In this document: one piece after another, positions 47,377 through 59,243 of the stretch
Layout: the number at the start of each line of letters is the position of its first letter
How positions within the stretch are numbered: position 1 is the first letter of the stretch
Assembly (NCBI GenBank): GCA_022478985.1
Contig: JAKSZP010008049.1
Location: forward strand, 1 to 64,000
Length of the DNA: 64,000 nt
Source of the DNA: Massospora cicadina
Lineage: Eukaryota; Entomophthoromycota; Entomophthoromycetes; Entomophthorales; Entomophthoraceae
Reading direction: 5' to 3'
Position numbers and translations under genes: made by a program
The notes under the pieces: model-generated
What the model was told of the DNA's origin: nothing
The model's database searches: none
Seen by the model: only the letters and a program-made list of their open reading frames with translations

Positions 47377-48610
47377 GTGCACGCTGTAGGGAACTTTGAC
47401 AAGATCAGGTTTGGGGATGTGAGCCCAAAACAACAAAAGGAACTAGACGTGCTATTTGACAAATTTGAAGACATCTTTGGCACTAGATCTAAGGACTATG
47501 GGCTCTGTAAGGAAGAAATATACTATATGGATATTAAATCCACTATACCATTCAAGTCAAAGCCAAACCATCGCTTAAGAGCTATAGATGGTGTTATCAC
47601 TCAAGAAATGAACCAACTAGCCAAAGCAGGACTAAACAGACCTTCAAAGAGTCCTTAGGCTTCACCACTGTTGCTGGTATGCAAAAAGGATGGGACTCAT
47701 CACGTAGTCATGGATTACCACCGCTTGAAAAGATGATAAATGGACTCTTACCTGCTCTTGCACATAAATGATGCTCTGAAACGCCTTGTTGGATCGACAT
47801 ATTTCTAGAGATGGATCTAGCCAGCGGATACTGGCAGATGGAGCTCTCATCAGAGGACTTGGAGAAGTGAACCCTGATTAGTAGTCAAGGGGTGTTTGAT
47901 CCTACAAGGATGCTGCAGAGGCTCTGCAACGCCCATGTTACCTTCCAGCATGTAATGAATCGCATTTTTGGCGATCTCAAATTGTCCAGTGTGTTGATCT
48001 ACCTAGGCAACATTACCATGTTTACCTGGACCTTCCAGGAGCATCTTCAACACCTCTGAGAAGTCTTTACTGGCCTCAAGTACCAAATTTGAAATTTAAA
48101 TGGAGCGGTGCACCTTTCTAAATAGGGTACTGGAGTTCCTTAGTCATGAGATTAACCTCAGTGGAATCATGCACCAGGATGGGAAGGTCAAGACGATTGT
48201 GGCAATGGAGCCACCAAAGAGCATGAAGGACATCCAAGTTTTCCTCAGGATGGTAAGATATTCCCAAAATTTTATCTACCATTTTGTGTACTTAACTGCA
48301 CCTCTCACGTACCTGCTGACAAAAGAAATAAAGTTTTAGTGGGGCCAGGAACAGGAGCAGGTCATTGAGGAGTTAAAGGTAAGAATAATAGAAGCATCAA
48401 TCGTGCCCTCCCAGATTTTCAACAACACTTTTTATCTTTACACGACTGTGGGTAACATTAGGCCTGGTGCAATATTAGCCCAACTGGATGAAGATGAGGT
48501 GTACCACCCCATCAAGTATTGTTCATAGGGTGTTTAGCAAAGCCAAATAGAACTAAACTGTCACAGAGAGAGAGTTATTGGTGGTGTTCCAAGCAGCTAA
48601 AGATTCAGAC
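47377..48610 (+). pseudogene. pol: TE11 RT and first half of RNase H
   Basis: An open 93-codon stretch (47377-47658) holds the region before RT (FDKFEDIFGTRSKDYGL) and RT motif start (FKSKPNHRLR). Then come LLLVCKKDGTHHVVMDYHRL (47668-47730), MDLASGYWQMEL (47812-47850) and RLCNAHVTFQHVMNRI. The catalytic site now reads LIYLGNITMF, where Gly-Asn replaces Asp-Asp. The connection is open at 48100-48339 (FLRMVRYSQNFIYHF). RNase H starts at about 48400 (GAILAQLDEDEVYHP) and is cut by TE12 at 48610. Confidence 0.75.
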
Positions 48611-49446
48611 TGTTTGTTTTTCAAAAATTTATCAGATTATTAATCTCATTGTAAATTAAGCTCTAGTTTATTTTTAGTTTTGGTACAATTATTTCTAGCT
48701 TACAAATTAAGCTTTTCAAAGGCTTTAAACTAACAGTCTATTGTTAAGTGATATTTTCTACTATAATTATTTCTCTTAATTTATAAAAGTATGTAAATCC
48801 AATGGTTGGTTAGATTAATGTTTTATTGGGGATCATCACTATCAATGTTAACAAGTAATTGGATGAGCACTTGATAGCCAATATTTGGATTTCTATGGTG
48901 AATCGTTCAAAAAGAGGCTCTGAACAATTAGGGTCTTTTCATGAAGCTACTGAAGCATTTAATGCTTGTTTTGGGGGTAATCTGTAGGTGTAATTGAGCA
49001 ACGCGACCACTATAAAATTGGTATCTGGTTCCTGACACTAATAGATGGATGCCAAACTTTGAAGGTTACTCTATAGGGATTAACTAGCGATGGAGCCCAC
49101 TATGTCTATAAGTCAATCCCAAGGGTTAAATTTTTGTGGAGAATAATCAAACCTCAATGGGCCAGCTGAAAAGTTGTGCACCTTTTACTTTATAAAAACC
49201 CTTAGTTTTATTAAAGAGCAGATTTCAACTGTGTGTGTAATATTACTTATGTTTACTTATAAATAAAAGCGCTGGAGGGAATAAAATTCCCTATTTGATT
49301 TATAAAGTTTTAATAAGAGCAACCAGAGTGGGGTTGAAGCCACTTATAAGAAGACTCAACTTACTAGTTGTCACCATAAAACTAGTGTCCTCTTTAGTTT
49401 TTCAACAAGTCAAAACCTGTTCAGTAAACGTACCATTAAGTTTGCG
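48611..49446 (+). repeat. TE12 5' LTR
   Basis: Direct repeat of 62449-63348: both share AATTAAGCTCTA-type starts, GGTGAATCGTTCA and a common end (AAGTTTGCG / AAGCTTACA). The boundary on the left is approximate. Confidence 0.75.
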
Positions 49447-49448
49447 TT

Positions 49449-49463
49449 TGGTGCTCACTACAA
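49449..49463 (+). promoter_or_regulatory. TE12 primer-binding site
   Basis: TGGTGCTCACTACAA, two nt after the LTR end, the same PBS type as TE4, TE8, TE9 and TE13. Confidence 0.65.
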
Positions 49464-49539
49464 AGATAGTTGAGTTTTCAAGCCCAAATTCATAAGAAGT
49501 TGTTAGCACAATATCATTCAAGGATGAACTAAAGAATCT

Positions 49540-49721
49540 GTGGCTGAATTGGATACTATTAACAATAATGTGATAACTTAGAATTACAAGATGAACTTGT
49601 TAATATAGAGGAGCAATTAGTGAAAGCTGAGGCGGAGATCAAACAAATTGGACAAGTTAATAACGATCTCTATAGAAAAGTCACCTTATTGAAATGAAAA
49701 AGAGACTGAGTTAAATTAAAG
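49540..49721 (+). pseudogene. gag: TE12 gag N-terminal remnant
   Basis: KAEAEIKQIGQVNNDLYRK followed by VTLLK: a coiled-coil segment shared with TE9, TE8 and, more distantly, TE13 (NELLEKVTSLKKKEGDL). It is cut by the TE13 target site at 49722. Confidence 0.55.
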
Positions 49722-49726
49722 TATCC

Positions 49727-50838
49727 TGATAAAGTTTATAGGTTCTTAATAATTTTCAGCTAATAACCCCTATAAATGTATTAACTGCAAAGGTTTGTTG
49801 TTGTGCAATTCTCTGCGTTGTTTATAGTGAGATATATTCCTTTGATAAAAGTATGGAACTAGTATCCATAGTTGAATTGAAGTACTAGAATCTGGCCCAA
49901 CGCTTGGCTAGTAATTCCTCTCAAAATGCTTATGATGTCCTTAATAGGGATTCATTCCCTGGTACTGTTTAACTCTATCCATGCTCATATCACTATTTAC
50001 AGTTTCTCTTTATGACTCAAAGTTGGTAGCAATCCCCAATTTGGCTTCTTCTCTGGATCCCCACTCAGATCATTACTCTTTAGCCTAAAGAGTCTCCCAA
50101 TTAGAGCACACAGAGATAATTTTCCTGAGAAAGAATAGACTCAAAATGGATTATGATAAAGTATATTAAGACAATACTAATTACTGGTAAAACTCTCTCT
50201 TATTTTTGAATTAATAGGAAATTGATAGTGGGAATTCAGTGACCAACCTCGTTGGCACCTCTTTGATGAAACGGCAGCCATTGCCATTAAATTACCCATC
50301 TTTGTCTCACCAGAGATGGTTTTCCCCACCCTGGCTAGGATTCCGTCACTGGACATCCTCAAGACCTAAAACAGAAAGAGTTGGAAAACGTGTCCCTAAC
50401 GTTTTACTCTCAATCCCAGAAAACCAATAATATTTGGAAAGTGGCCTGCTTATGTAATGGGACTTGTTACACATTAAGGCAGGTCAATAACCAACTAATT
50501 GATTCACTAATTGCAGGTGGCATCACTTGCCTTGCAACTTGATCCTTAAATTCCCAATCAGTTGGTTATGAAACCCAACCAACTCCAATTGGTACACCTG
50601 ATAGTTGATCAACTATCAGATGCCCCTATTTCATTGGCAACTCTGCTCAATAAGATCATAAACATTCGTCTGGATCAATCCCAACAGATCTGAACCAGGC
50701 AAATAATCTAAAATCCACTTAACATTGTTACCCCAAAATCAGGGTCAAACGATATCCAATTCACTTTGCTTTAAGGAATTATCCCCTAGCAATCCCTAGT
50801 AATCTAGTCATCTGGGAATATGGTCAAAAATCCCAACA
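49727..50838 (-). repeat. TE13 3' LTR
   Basis: TG start (TGATAAAG) and CCCAACA end on +; on minus the LTR begins TGTTGGGATTTTTG right after the PPT. It aligns with 58124-59238 along its length, with many substitutions. Confidence 0.9.
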
Positions 50839-50854
50839 CATCCCCTCTCTTGCC
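50839..50854 (-). promoter_or_regulatory. TE13 polypurine tract
   Basis: On minus, GGCAAGAGAGGGGATG directly precedes the TGTTGGG start of the 3' LTR. Confidence 0.8.
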
Positions 50855-50954
50855 TAGATTTCCAGCGAGAAAAGGACTGGGGTAGGAGAACACTGCTTTG
50901 GACACTCGGTCAAATACTTCATTTGCTTAAGTGGAGTAAGATCATCAATACTCA

Positions 50955-52450
50955 AAGCTGCTTGGGATGACCTTTGGCATGAGGCTCTCTTCCTCTTCCT
51001 CCTTGCTACTGCCTACTCAGAGCGCAGTATCCAAGATCTACTGTCATGCTGGGCTGATCAATTTACTCATGATGATAATAATCCTGGGATCCAGTTTTCC
51101 CCCATCAGGGCATATGACCCGCTGTCATATTCAGGATTCTTGGTCCAGCATCCTCAATTTCCTGATTTTCTCCTTATCCTTGACAGGATATTATTTCCTA
51201 CCATGTTTGTTTCACGGCTCAATTAGGAATACTCATTTATGTTTGCCCTTGTTATTTTCTCATAATAAACTCCTGGCTCATATCATTCTTAATTCTTCTC
51301 TGGAGAGCTTATCCCATTAATTTTGATATTAATTTCTTCAAAATTAGAGCTTACTAGATTTCAGAATGCATAATGTTGACTATCATATAAGTTTGGCATC
51401 CCCCCTCTCATCCAGATCATATGTCAAATTTTTGTCTTGGTACCAAGAGCTGCTCAATAGCTTGTCTGATAAAGACCTTCAGCTCTTCCAGCTGATGAAT
51501 TGATCTGCACACTGGAACCTTTTCTATGGTCCTTTCAGGACTCATACTCCCAGTCAAGTACCCTTGGCCAGTCCTTCCATTAAATTACCAAAAACAGTCA
51601 CCAACCCTGATGAAACCAGGTTAACAATTGTCTTGAATAACTCACGACCAATCCTTACTCTGTTGTTGATTCCTGAGTTATATTTTTTGAAATCTCCTGG
51701 ATTCAGCTTTCTTTGCAGATACTCCTTCCATCATCATCAAACCTCCTGAAGCAATGCCCTCTGCTCTTGATTGTTTGTTCCTCATCAGATTGGACTTGCT
51801 TCCAGAGTTCCTCTTCTGACTCAGTCAATATTACAGGCCAGCTGTCTTGACCACCAAACTAGCCATCGGCAAAAGTGTACATTTTGACTCCCCTATGCAG
51901 AATTAAGGGCCCAAGTCACCGAGGCCTTGTCCATAGCTCTGAACTCTTCCAATCTTGAAAACATTCTAGATCGAAATGTTGCAGACTATGCTCTTCGCTT
52001 TGCCAGCCAAGTTCTTTGAAATTGGGCCATGAAGCTTCCAGCCTCTCCTGGCTTCCATCACTTATTCTCCTTCAGCTTCCATGAAGCTCATAGCTGTCAC
52101 TTGCAGGATGCCATTTGCTCCTTGCACAACTATCTTGTTTCTGGCGCATCCCATTGGTATCTTCCACTGATGGCTTTGGTAGGGGGCATGATTCAGCAAC
52201 CCCCACCTAGTATCCCTTGCTTAATGCCGGCCCATATGTCCAGCATTCTTGATGAAACCTGTTGGCAAGCACTCAAGACCATTCTTCTGGATCTGGTACC
52301 ATATCAGGATTACTCAGGGTAATTCGCCAACTGCCTCTTCTTATACTGTTGCTTCCCTCCCGCTCCAGGGTATTGCGTTTGGCATCTTATGATATTTTAA
52401 TTTCTCTTCCCCTAGTCGCTTTCTGTCAGGGATCTTCATCTGCTCAATGA
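50955..52450 (+). pseudogene. TE13 antisense ORF, the best copy
   Basis: A protein-like + frame runs with few breaks for about 490 codons, opposite to gag-pol. It contains WDDLWHEALFLFLLATAYSE (about 50967-51025), SCWADQFTHDDNNPG, YDPLSYSGFLVQHPQFPDFL, later YAELRAQVTEALSIALNSS (51895-51950), ADYALRFASQVL, KLPASPGFHHLFSFSF (52032-52080), CHLQDAICSLHNYLVSGASH, MIQQPPPSIPC, MPAHMSSILDETCWQALK and LVPYQDYSG. Stops or frameshifts fall near 51230, 51510, 51770, 51870 and 52017. Matching pieces exist in TE12 and TE2. No domain is recognised. It ends about 500 bp from the convergent pol stop. Confidence 0.7.
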
Positions 52451-52949
52451 ACTTTGTTTCAAGTAGGTCTAGCCCTCGCTAGCAACCAATCTCACATAGA
52501 TTTTGGTGGGTTAATTACTCCTACTGTGATCCATCCTCATTCCCCAAGAGGCGACATAGTCAGAATCATCTCCAAATCAAGTATAACCAATAAAAAATAA
52601 GAATTATAAAAAATATCGTTTTTTTCTATGCATATTTTTGTAACCTTTTTTCATAGTTTTATCGATCTTTTATTTTATTTCTCTTCTTTTTTCCATGGGA
52701 CTTGACCTTTTTTCAGTTCAGCGGTCCATCTTTTTATTTTGTTCCCTCAAACTGGTTCTTAGGTATACTTAGACCTAACAGTTTTCTATGGTTCAGAAGA
52801 TTTGCTTTTTTAAGATTTAACCATCTAGTTTGGTACAGTGGTCCTTTTTTCAGACTTAACCAAATCATTAGGACTTAACATTTAATGGTTCAGCTGTCCT
52901 TTGGGAACTCTTTTTTCATTATTATTATTTTTCATCGATCTATTGCTTT

Positions 52950-53800
52950 AAATACTTAGCATGGACTCAATTTACTATCCTTTCATCCAAGATGTTCTTG
53001 ATGGAGTAGGCGCCCATCACCATCTTGGTGATAATATTGAATGGACCTGACCACAATGCATCCATTTTATAATTTCTCCTGAAACCATGCATATTTCAAT
53101 AGGCAGTCTTTTGCCTATTCAATATTCTGCTAAGGCCAATCAGTTCTTATCATGCACCATATTTGCTTGAATCCTTTTCTTCAAAGTCATATTGAATGCT
53201 TGCATCTGCATTTTGATCAGGATTCTTAATAGGCTCAGGTACTGCATGGCACTCATCCCCCCGAGGTTGGTTCCACCCCTGAATATAAAACTGGTGGCAA
53301 TGCGACCTTCCTTCCATATAGTAACTTAAACAGCATTTTTCCCATCACTGTATGATGACTGATATCGAAGGCGAACATCATTGAACTCAGGTACATTCCC
53401 CACGTGGAAGTTCTTCCTACAACCAGCTTCCTAAGCGTTGAGGACAGCATCCCATTAACTCGTTCTACAAGTCCATTCATCTCCAGCTGGTAGGGTAAAG
53501 ACATGATTCCTCAGATCCCCATTATTTCATTTAATTGCGGGATCACGTGAGACATGAAATTTGTCCCATTGTCACTCAGCAGGACCTGTGGCATCCATGT
53601 TGGTATGCTACTTGATCCAGAATGAGCTTTTCAGTACTGGTAGCATCTACTTTTGCCAGGGCCTTTGTCTCAACCCATCTCATCAGATGATCAATCACAA
53701 CTATGTTGTACTTGAATCCCCCTGTGCTCATTGTCAGCGGTCCCATCACTTTATGGACACCATATGCCAAGCAAATCCAGGGCTGACCAGTCAGTATCCA
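52950..53800 (-). pseudogene. pol: TE13 integrase
   Basis: Minus frames, right to left: MGPLTMSTGGFKYNIVVIDH then WVETKALAKVDATS (core, 53576-53770), LPYQLEMNGLVERVNGML (C-terminal Glu region, VERVN, at 53490), TWGMYLSSMMFAFDISHH, KLLYGRKVALP and GPFNIITKMVMGAYSIKN (GPY/F domain, about 52960-53050). The first catalytic Asp region reads GPL with a broken start. At least two frameshifts. Confidence 0.8.
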
Positions 53801-54239
53801 GCCATATTCTTATGTGGCTTGTGCAACTGGTAATCCACACAACAAGCCAAATAATCCGTGACATGATAGTGTATAACCCAGTAGTAGTATTGGAGAATAT
53901 AGTCTGTCATTTTTCTCAGGCCTCCATGCCCAACAACCTTATGAGTGGCTTGAATTATAGCTGCTCATTCCAACGGCTTTGGGAATAGTAATCGCTTCCC
54001 ATTGATCAACTTGAAAACCTGTCCATCCATGGTCTCAGTGTATTTCATCTCTTTTTGAAGCGCACCTTTGATTTCTAAGGGCTCGTTCCCAATTTCTCCA
54101 TCAACCATTCTCTAGAATAGCTCATCTGTCTGCTGGTATACCATCTGGACCATTGGTAACTGCAATAAGCCATCTGAATTCTGATGAGAAGCCCCTGCTT
54201 GGTGGACAATCTCATAATTGTAAGCCTGCAACTTCAATG

Positions 54240-55430
54240 TCTATTGGGCCAGTCAACCTTCTAGTTCTCACAAATTGTGAAGCCAACGAAGTGAGGAGTG
54301 TCTGTCACCACTTTGAAGTGAGTTCCATGAATGTACACCTGAAACTGTTTACAGGTGTAAATGACCATAAGGCATTCACGCTCAGTTACTGTGTAATTCC
54401 TCTCAGCTACTAAGAGTGTCTGGCTCATATACGCTACTGGATGTTTATCCCTGAGTTCATCCACTTGGCTCAGGATGGCAGCAATTTCCATTAATGAAAC
54501 ATCAGTTTGTATAATAAATTCTCAATCGAAATTCAGATATTTAAAAATTGGGGATCTATCAAGTACTGGCGTAACTCATTGAAAGATTTCTGAGCTTATT
54601 TATTGCAAACAAATCCTTTCTTCAGATCCTTCAACAGATAGAATAAGGGCATGGAAATTCTGGAAAAATCTTGAACTAAACTTCTGTAGTATCCAACCAT
54701 TCCAAGGAACATTTGGATAACTCGGACACTCTTTTGCCACAGCCATTCATTCTATGGCTTTGATCTTCTGGGATTATGGCTGCAGTCCACTAGAGTTGAT
54801 CACAAATCCCAGATATTTCAACTCTTTATTGAAGAAGTGACACTTCCTCAGCTTAATCTTTAGTTTGCCGCGGATAGTCTCTTGAACACTTCCTCCAAGT
54901 GGTGCAAATGGTCAGTAAACGTCCTACTGAACACATTTATATCGTCCAGGTACACCAGGATACATGACAACTTCAAGTCATTTAGTATTGCATCCATGGC
55001 CCTCTGGAACGTTTCAGGCGCATTGCACAGACCCTGGGGCATCCTTGTGGGTTGATAAAGCCCCTGCGCAGTGATAATTGCACATTTCTCTTAGTCTTCT
55101 CTTGGCAAATCAGTTTGCCAATATCTCAATATTATATCCATCATGGAGAAATACTTCGCTTCTCCCAATCAATCTAGTGCATCATCGATTCTTGGTAGTG
55201 GATATAAATTCTTCTTCATATTCTTGTTCAGCTTCCAATAATTAATCACCACCTGATTAGAGCCATCCTTCTTCTTCATGATAAGAATTGGACTTGCCTA
55301 AGGACTTGATGATGGAACTAGAAGACTATGCTTCACTAGTTTGCTGAATTCTTCCTCCACTACCACTTTGGCCACCTTTAACCATTTTATCGGTCTCATC
55401 CTGATCAGTAAATTTTCCCAGGTATCAACC
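54240..55430 (-). pseudogene. pol: TE13 RT and RNase H
   Basis: RT on minus: MPQGLCNAPETFQRAMDAIL and the catalytic LVYLDDINVFSRTF (54860-55042), with Asp-Asp intact. A connection with VRVIQMFLGMVGY-like wording follows in broken frames (54640-54760). RNase H is at 54261-54560: AAILSQVDELRDKHPVAY, AERNYTVTERECLMVIYTCK, VYIHGTHFKVVTD. Stops separate RT and RNase H. Confidence 0.8.
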
Positions 55431-55437
55431 TTATGGA

Positions 55438-55815
55438 TCACATCTCTCGCACATCCCAAATCATGTTCATCCTGAGTGAATACTTCCTGATACTTGTAAA
55501 CAATTTGAGCACCTCCTCTTGCTGTCCTTCCATCAGATCAGCGAGTTGCTCTTGATCTACCAATAGATTTATACTCTCAGTTACACTGGCCAGTAATCCC
55601 ATTTCATCAAGGGTCCCAAAATTGTAGAATTTCCTCAGTTCAGTCATCAGGCTTAGGTGAACAAATATGACAATCCGATTATTTTCAATCTTCATTGGTT
55701 TTTTACTTAAATTTTCCAGGAGAACTCGAATTTCTCCATGGCCTGGCATTATTATTCCAGGAGCCACCCAAGTCTCTACTCTGGACTTCGTTCCAGGGGC
55801 TTCCAAACTCCCCAT
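55438..55815 (-). pseudogene. TE13 protease-RT linker ORF
   Basis: A 125-codon open minus frame: VAPGIIMPGHGEIRVLLENL (turn-rich, like the Gypsy segment after the protease), then EQLADLMEGQQEEVLKLFTS and NMIWDVREM, the region just ahead of RT that corresponds to TE11 FDKFEDIFGTRSKDYGL. Good coding character; no catalytic residues expected. Confidence 0.65.
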
Positions 55816-56222
55816 ACAGCAGCTCCAGTATCTCTAATATTATCCTGTGTCAACTATTATTTGTGATCTCAATGGTATGGTTCTCGCATTCTTAAACCTT
55901 AGTGGAATTCCCCAATTTTCTAGGATTTCTGTCAGTATCTCTCATTGCTTCCAACCAACTAGTTGGTATCAAATCAGGACAATCCCATCATTGTATATCA
56001 AGTTGATTAAGTTATTTCTCCTACTCAGTAGAGCTTCCTCATCTTTTTGATAGTCCAATGGTAACGTCTGACCCAATATGATCAACATATTATCCTCAAA
56101 GTTACATTTGTCTTCATACTTTTGTAAAAAATCCCGTCCTGATCATAATGTCATAGTTTTGGTTGGCCAAAACTATTGCTGGAGCAGATACTACCAAGGA
56201 TCCGAATTAAAGTGGCAGAGTG

Positions 56223-56486
56223 CTATACGTTCCACATGAGATGGTGGTATTTGGCCCAGCTGTCATGTACTCTTTCTTGTGTTTCAATTCGGGCAAGATC
56301 TTCATCCTTTTTCACCAACTTGGTTGAGACAATATTAAAGGGCGCTCCACTGTCAACAATCGCTCTCACCCATACTTGATTCACTAATATATCTATATAT
56401 GTACACTTGGAGTATTGTAAAATAGTATTTACTGAGTGTATAGCAGCATTGTTAGCTGAATCAAGGGTGTAAATTATTTGTGCCAA
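56223..56486 (-). pseudogene. TE13 aspartic protease
   Basis: An 87-codon minus frame with AIVDSGAPFNIVSTKLVKKD, a complete protease active site (DSGA), preceded by TYIDILVNQVWVR. The protease would cut Gag-Pol. Upstream and downstream halves are lost or shifted in frame. Confidence 0.8.
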
Positions 56487-56809
56487 TAAATCATGGAATG
56501 AATCCTTTATTGCTCTACGGGGGATTGACAGGTTTGCCTCATCTAATCAAACTTTGGTCAATTATTTGGGATTATCTGCAGCTCAAATCTTGTCCGCTAG
56601 TTATCAGGTGTACAGCCAAGCAACTTTTTTAATTATCTCAGGGTCAATACCCTTCACCCAGGATCTTCTTACTGTGTTTACGTCCAAAGTAAATACTTGA
56701 TACAGCTGATCCTAAACATCTTCATCCGCGAGCAGATCACTGATGTCAATTTCATTGTGCATAATATTGGGAGGAACAGGTTTTTCCACATCTCTATACT
56801 GTTCCCCAT

Positions 56810-58077
56810 CTAGGCCGCGGGTCCTTTTCCCAACTCTTTTGCAGTTGCAGACTCTTTCGCTTGGACCACGCTAATTTGATCTTTGGGTTCCTTGCAGCAC
56901 ACAGTGAAATGTCCCTTTCCTCCACACTGATAACAGACTTTCTTCATCTTATTAATCCGTGTAAATTCTTTGGGCTTATTTCCCAGCATGGTTCCGTTAT
57001 TCATCTCCTTAGCGACCTTGTTCTCCTTCATGGAATTTGAATTTTGTACTGAATTCGATTTGAAACTTCTATTTGGGGCATTAAAGGTAGCTCCCAAGTT
57101 TTAAAATTGTCTACCATCCGAGAGGTGGTAATTTCCGTTGTGAACACAGAAGACATCATCTGATGCAAATCATGATAGGGCCAAAGGGCCACTTGTAGTG
57201 CAATTCTGGCATTAAAATCATCCAGCACTAATGCTCCACCAGGATTTGTGATTCCTAGTAAAAACAATTGGCGTAGCTTTATTTGGATCATCTTTATGGA
57301 GTTGAATGCCCATAAACTCTTGTTTGCGCTTTGACATGCGCGTCAAGCGTCCAAATTCCTTCATTTTGGCTGCTTAGGCCTCTGCATACAACCAGATGTC
57401 CCCCTTTAGATGGGGCAACGCTAGGTTTTGACAATCAGTATCTAGACAATTCATCACCATAAATGCCTTTTGATGATCGCCATATCTATATATTGTCATA
57501 TCAAACAATTGAAAAAATTCTGGGGTGTTATCCCAATGGAAAGTTGGCAAATTCAGTGTCACTTTGAATTCCTCCAAGGTTTCTCTAGCCATATCTCTTG
57601 GTTCAGCTACTAGCTCACTTGGGGAGTAATTTCAGGTGTTATCTCCAAAATAGCGATAAAAGCAGGCAGCATGTTTCTTGGGGTAGTTGTCTTTCCAACT
57701 ACCATATGGGGAGTTCTTTCTTCAGCGTCAGTCACCACATATGGCTCACATTCACATTTTTGAGTCTTCAACTTTTTGACCTAATTAATCAACTGCTAAA
57801 TATCTGTGCTGAATGCTCTTAAAGGAACATGATTTTCACACTCTGTTTTCAGAAATAAGACTTCTCGAACTAAGTCACCTTCTTTTTTCTTCAATGATGT
57901 TACTTTTTCAAGTAACTCATTTCCAAAACTTGCAACATTATTGAACCCTTCCTCAATCTTGGCGACTCTCTCCTCCAAGGCAGCAAATAGTTTATGATCC
58001 GCCAAGTTCAGGGCATTCAAGTTAATGGTTGCCAACTCCATCCATAGTTTTCTTATTACATCTATATATGACACCAC
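56810..58077 (-). pseudogene. gag: TE13 gag with coiled coil and zinc knuckle
   Basis: Starts near 58077 (MVSYIDVIRKLWMEL), followed by a coiled coil (LFAALEERVAKIEEGFNNV; ELLEKVTSLKKKEGDLVREV), then a capsid-like stretch (57374-57592: FHWDNTPEFFQLFDMTIYRY, YGDHQKAFMVMNCLDTDCQN) and 57028-57291. It ends with a perfect CX2CX4HX4C knuckle, CYQCGGKGHFTVCC, at about 56897-56938. Frameshifts join four open pieces. The coiled coil may drive Gag multimerisation. TE8, TE9 and TE12 share the N-terminal part. Confidence 0.8.
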
Positions 58078-58105
58078 GTTCTAATATCTTCTACTCAACT
58101 ACACC

Positions 58106-58121
58106 CCTGTAGTGAGCACCA
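58106..58121 (-). promoter_or_regulatory. TE13 primer-binding site
   Basis: On minus, TGGTGCTCACTACAGG starts 2 nt after the 5' LTR end. It is complementary to a tRNA 3' end CCTGTAGTGAGCACCA. Confidence 0.7.
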
Positions 58122-58123
58122 AT

Positions 58124-59238
58124 TGTTAAAACTTATAGGTTTTCTGATTATTATCAACTAATAACCCCTATAAATGTTTTAACTTCACAGGTTCGTTGTT
58201 GTGCAATTCTCCACATTGTTTGATAGGGAAATATTTGTTTGATAATAGTATGGGGACTATTATCCGTAGTTGATTTGAAGTACTAGAATTTGGCCCAACG
58301 CTTGGCTAGTATTTCCTCTCAAAATGCTTATGATGTTCTTAATAAGGATTCATTCCCTGGTACTGTTTAACTTGATCCATGCTCAGATCCCTATTTACGG
58401 TTTCTCTCTATGCCCCAGTTGACATCAATTTCCAATCTAGCTTCTTCACTGGATCCCTGCTCAGATCCTTACTCTTTATCCTAAAGAGTCTCCCAATTAG
58501 AGCACACAGCAATAATTTCCCTGAGAAAGAATAGAGCTCAAATTTGATTCTGATAAAAGTATAATAAGATAATACTAATTACTGGTAAAAGCCTCTTTTA
58601 TTAGTAAATTCCTAGAGGAATTTTAGTGGGAATTTGGCTTTTAAACCTCAGTTAGTACCTCCTCAATGGAATGGCAGCCATTGCCATTGAATTACCCATC
58701 CTCGTCTCACCAGCGATGGTTTTCCCCACCCTGGCTAGGATTCTGTCATTGGACATTCTTGAGACCTAAAACAGAAAGAGTTGGAAAACGTGTTCCTAAC
58801 GTTTTCCTCTTGATCCCAGCGAACCAATAATATTTGGCAAGCGACCTGCTTAGGTAATGGGACTTGTTACCCATTAAGGCAGGTTGTGAACCAACTGATC
58901 AATTTACTAGTTGCAGGTGGCATTGCTCGCCTTGCAGCTTGATCCTTGAATTCTCAGTCAGTTGGTAATAAAACCCAACTAATCCCAATTGGTACACCTG
59001 ATAGTTGATCAACTATCAGATGCCCCTATTTCATTGGCAACTCTGCCCAACAAGATCATAAACATTCGTCTGGATCAATAACAACAGATCTGACCCAGGC
59101 AAATAATCTAAAATCCACTTAACATTGTTACCTTAAAATCAGGGTCAAACGATATCCAATTCACTTTGCTTTAGGGAATCATCCCCTAGCAATCCATGGT
59201 AATCTAGTCAGCTTGGAATATGGGCAAAAATCCCAATA
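58124..59238 (-). repeat. TE13 5' LTR
   Basis: Begins TGTTAAAAC on +, ends CCCAATA (CA decayed to TA) just before the TSD TATCC. Pairs with 49727-50838. Confidence 0.9.
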
Positions 59239-59243
59239 TATCC

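Larger units (their letters stand above)
43978..48610 (+). mobile_element. TE11: Gypsy element, 5' part, split by TE12
   Basis: gag (43980-45550), protease (45863), RT (47380-48090) and RNase H up to 48610 on +. The RNase H breaks off at LLVVFQAAKDSD and resumes at about 63355 with QYVVHFKNFTD, so TE12 (48611-63348) was inserted in it. It is the oldest layer of this nest. Better preserved than TE2. Confidence 0.75.
49727..59238 (-). mobile_element. TE13: complete but decayed 9.5-kb Gypsy element
   Basis: LTRs of 1,112 and 1,115 bp at 49727-50838 and 58124-59238, with the 5-bp TSD TATCC (49722-49726 and 59239-59243). Read on minus: PBS (58106-58121), gag, protease, RT, RNase H, integrase, AT-rich spacer, antisense ORF on +, PPT (50839-50854) and 3' LTR. 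It is the template that makes the other copies of this family readable. Frameshifts and stops exist in every gene. Inserted in TE12. Confidence 0.92.

Noticed and set aside
52029..52322. Antisense ORF as an envelope gene
   Set aside because: It is tempting because env lies 3' of pol in retroviruses. Here the orientation is opposite to pol, and no signal peptide, cleavage site or membrane anchor could be seen, so no such function is assigned.
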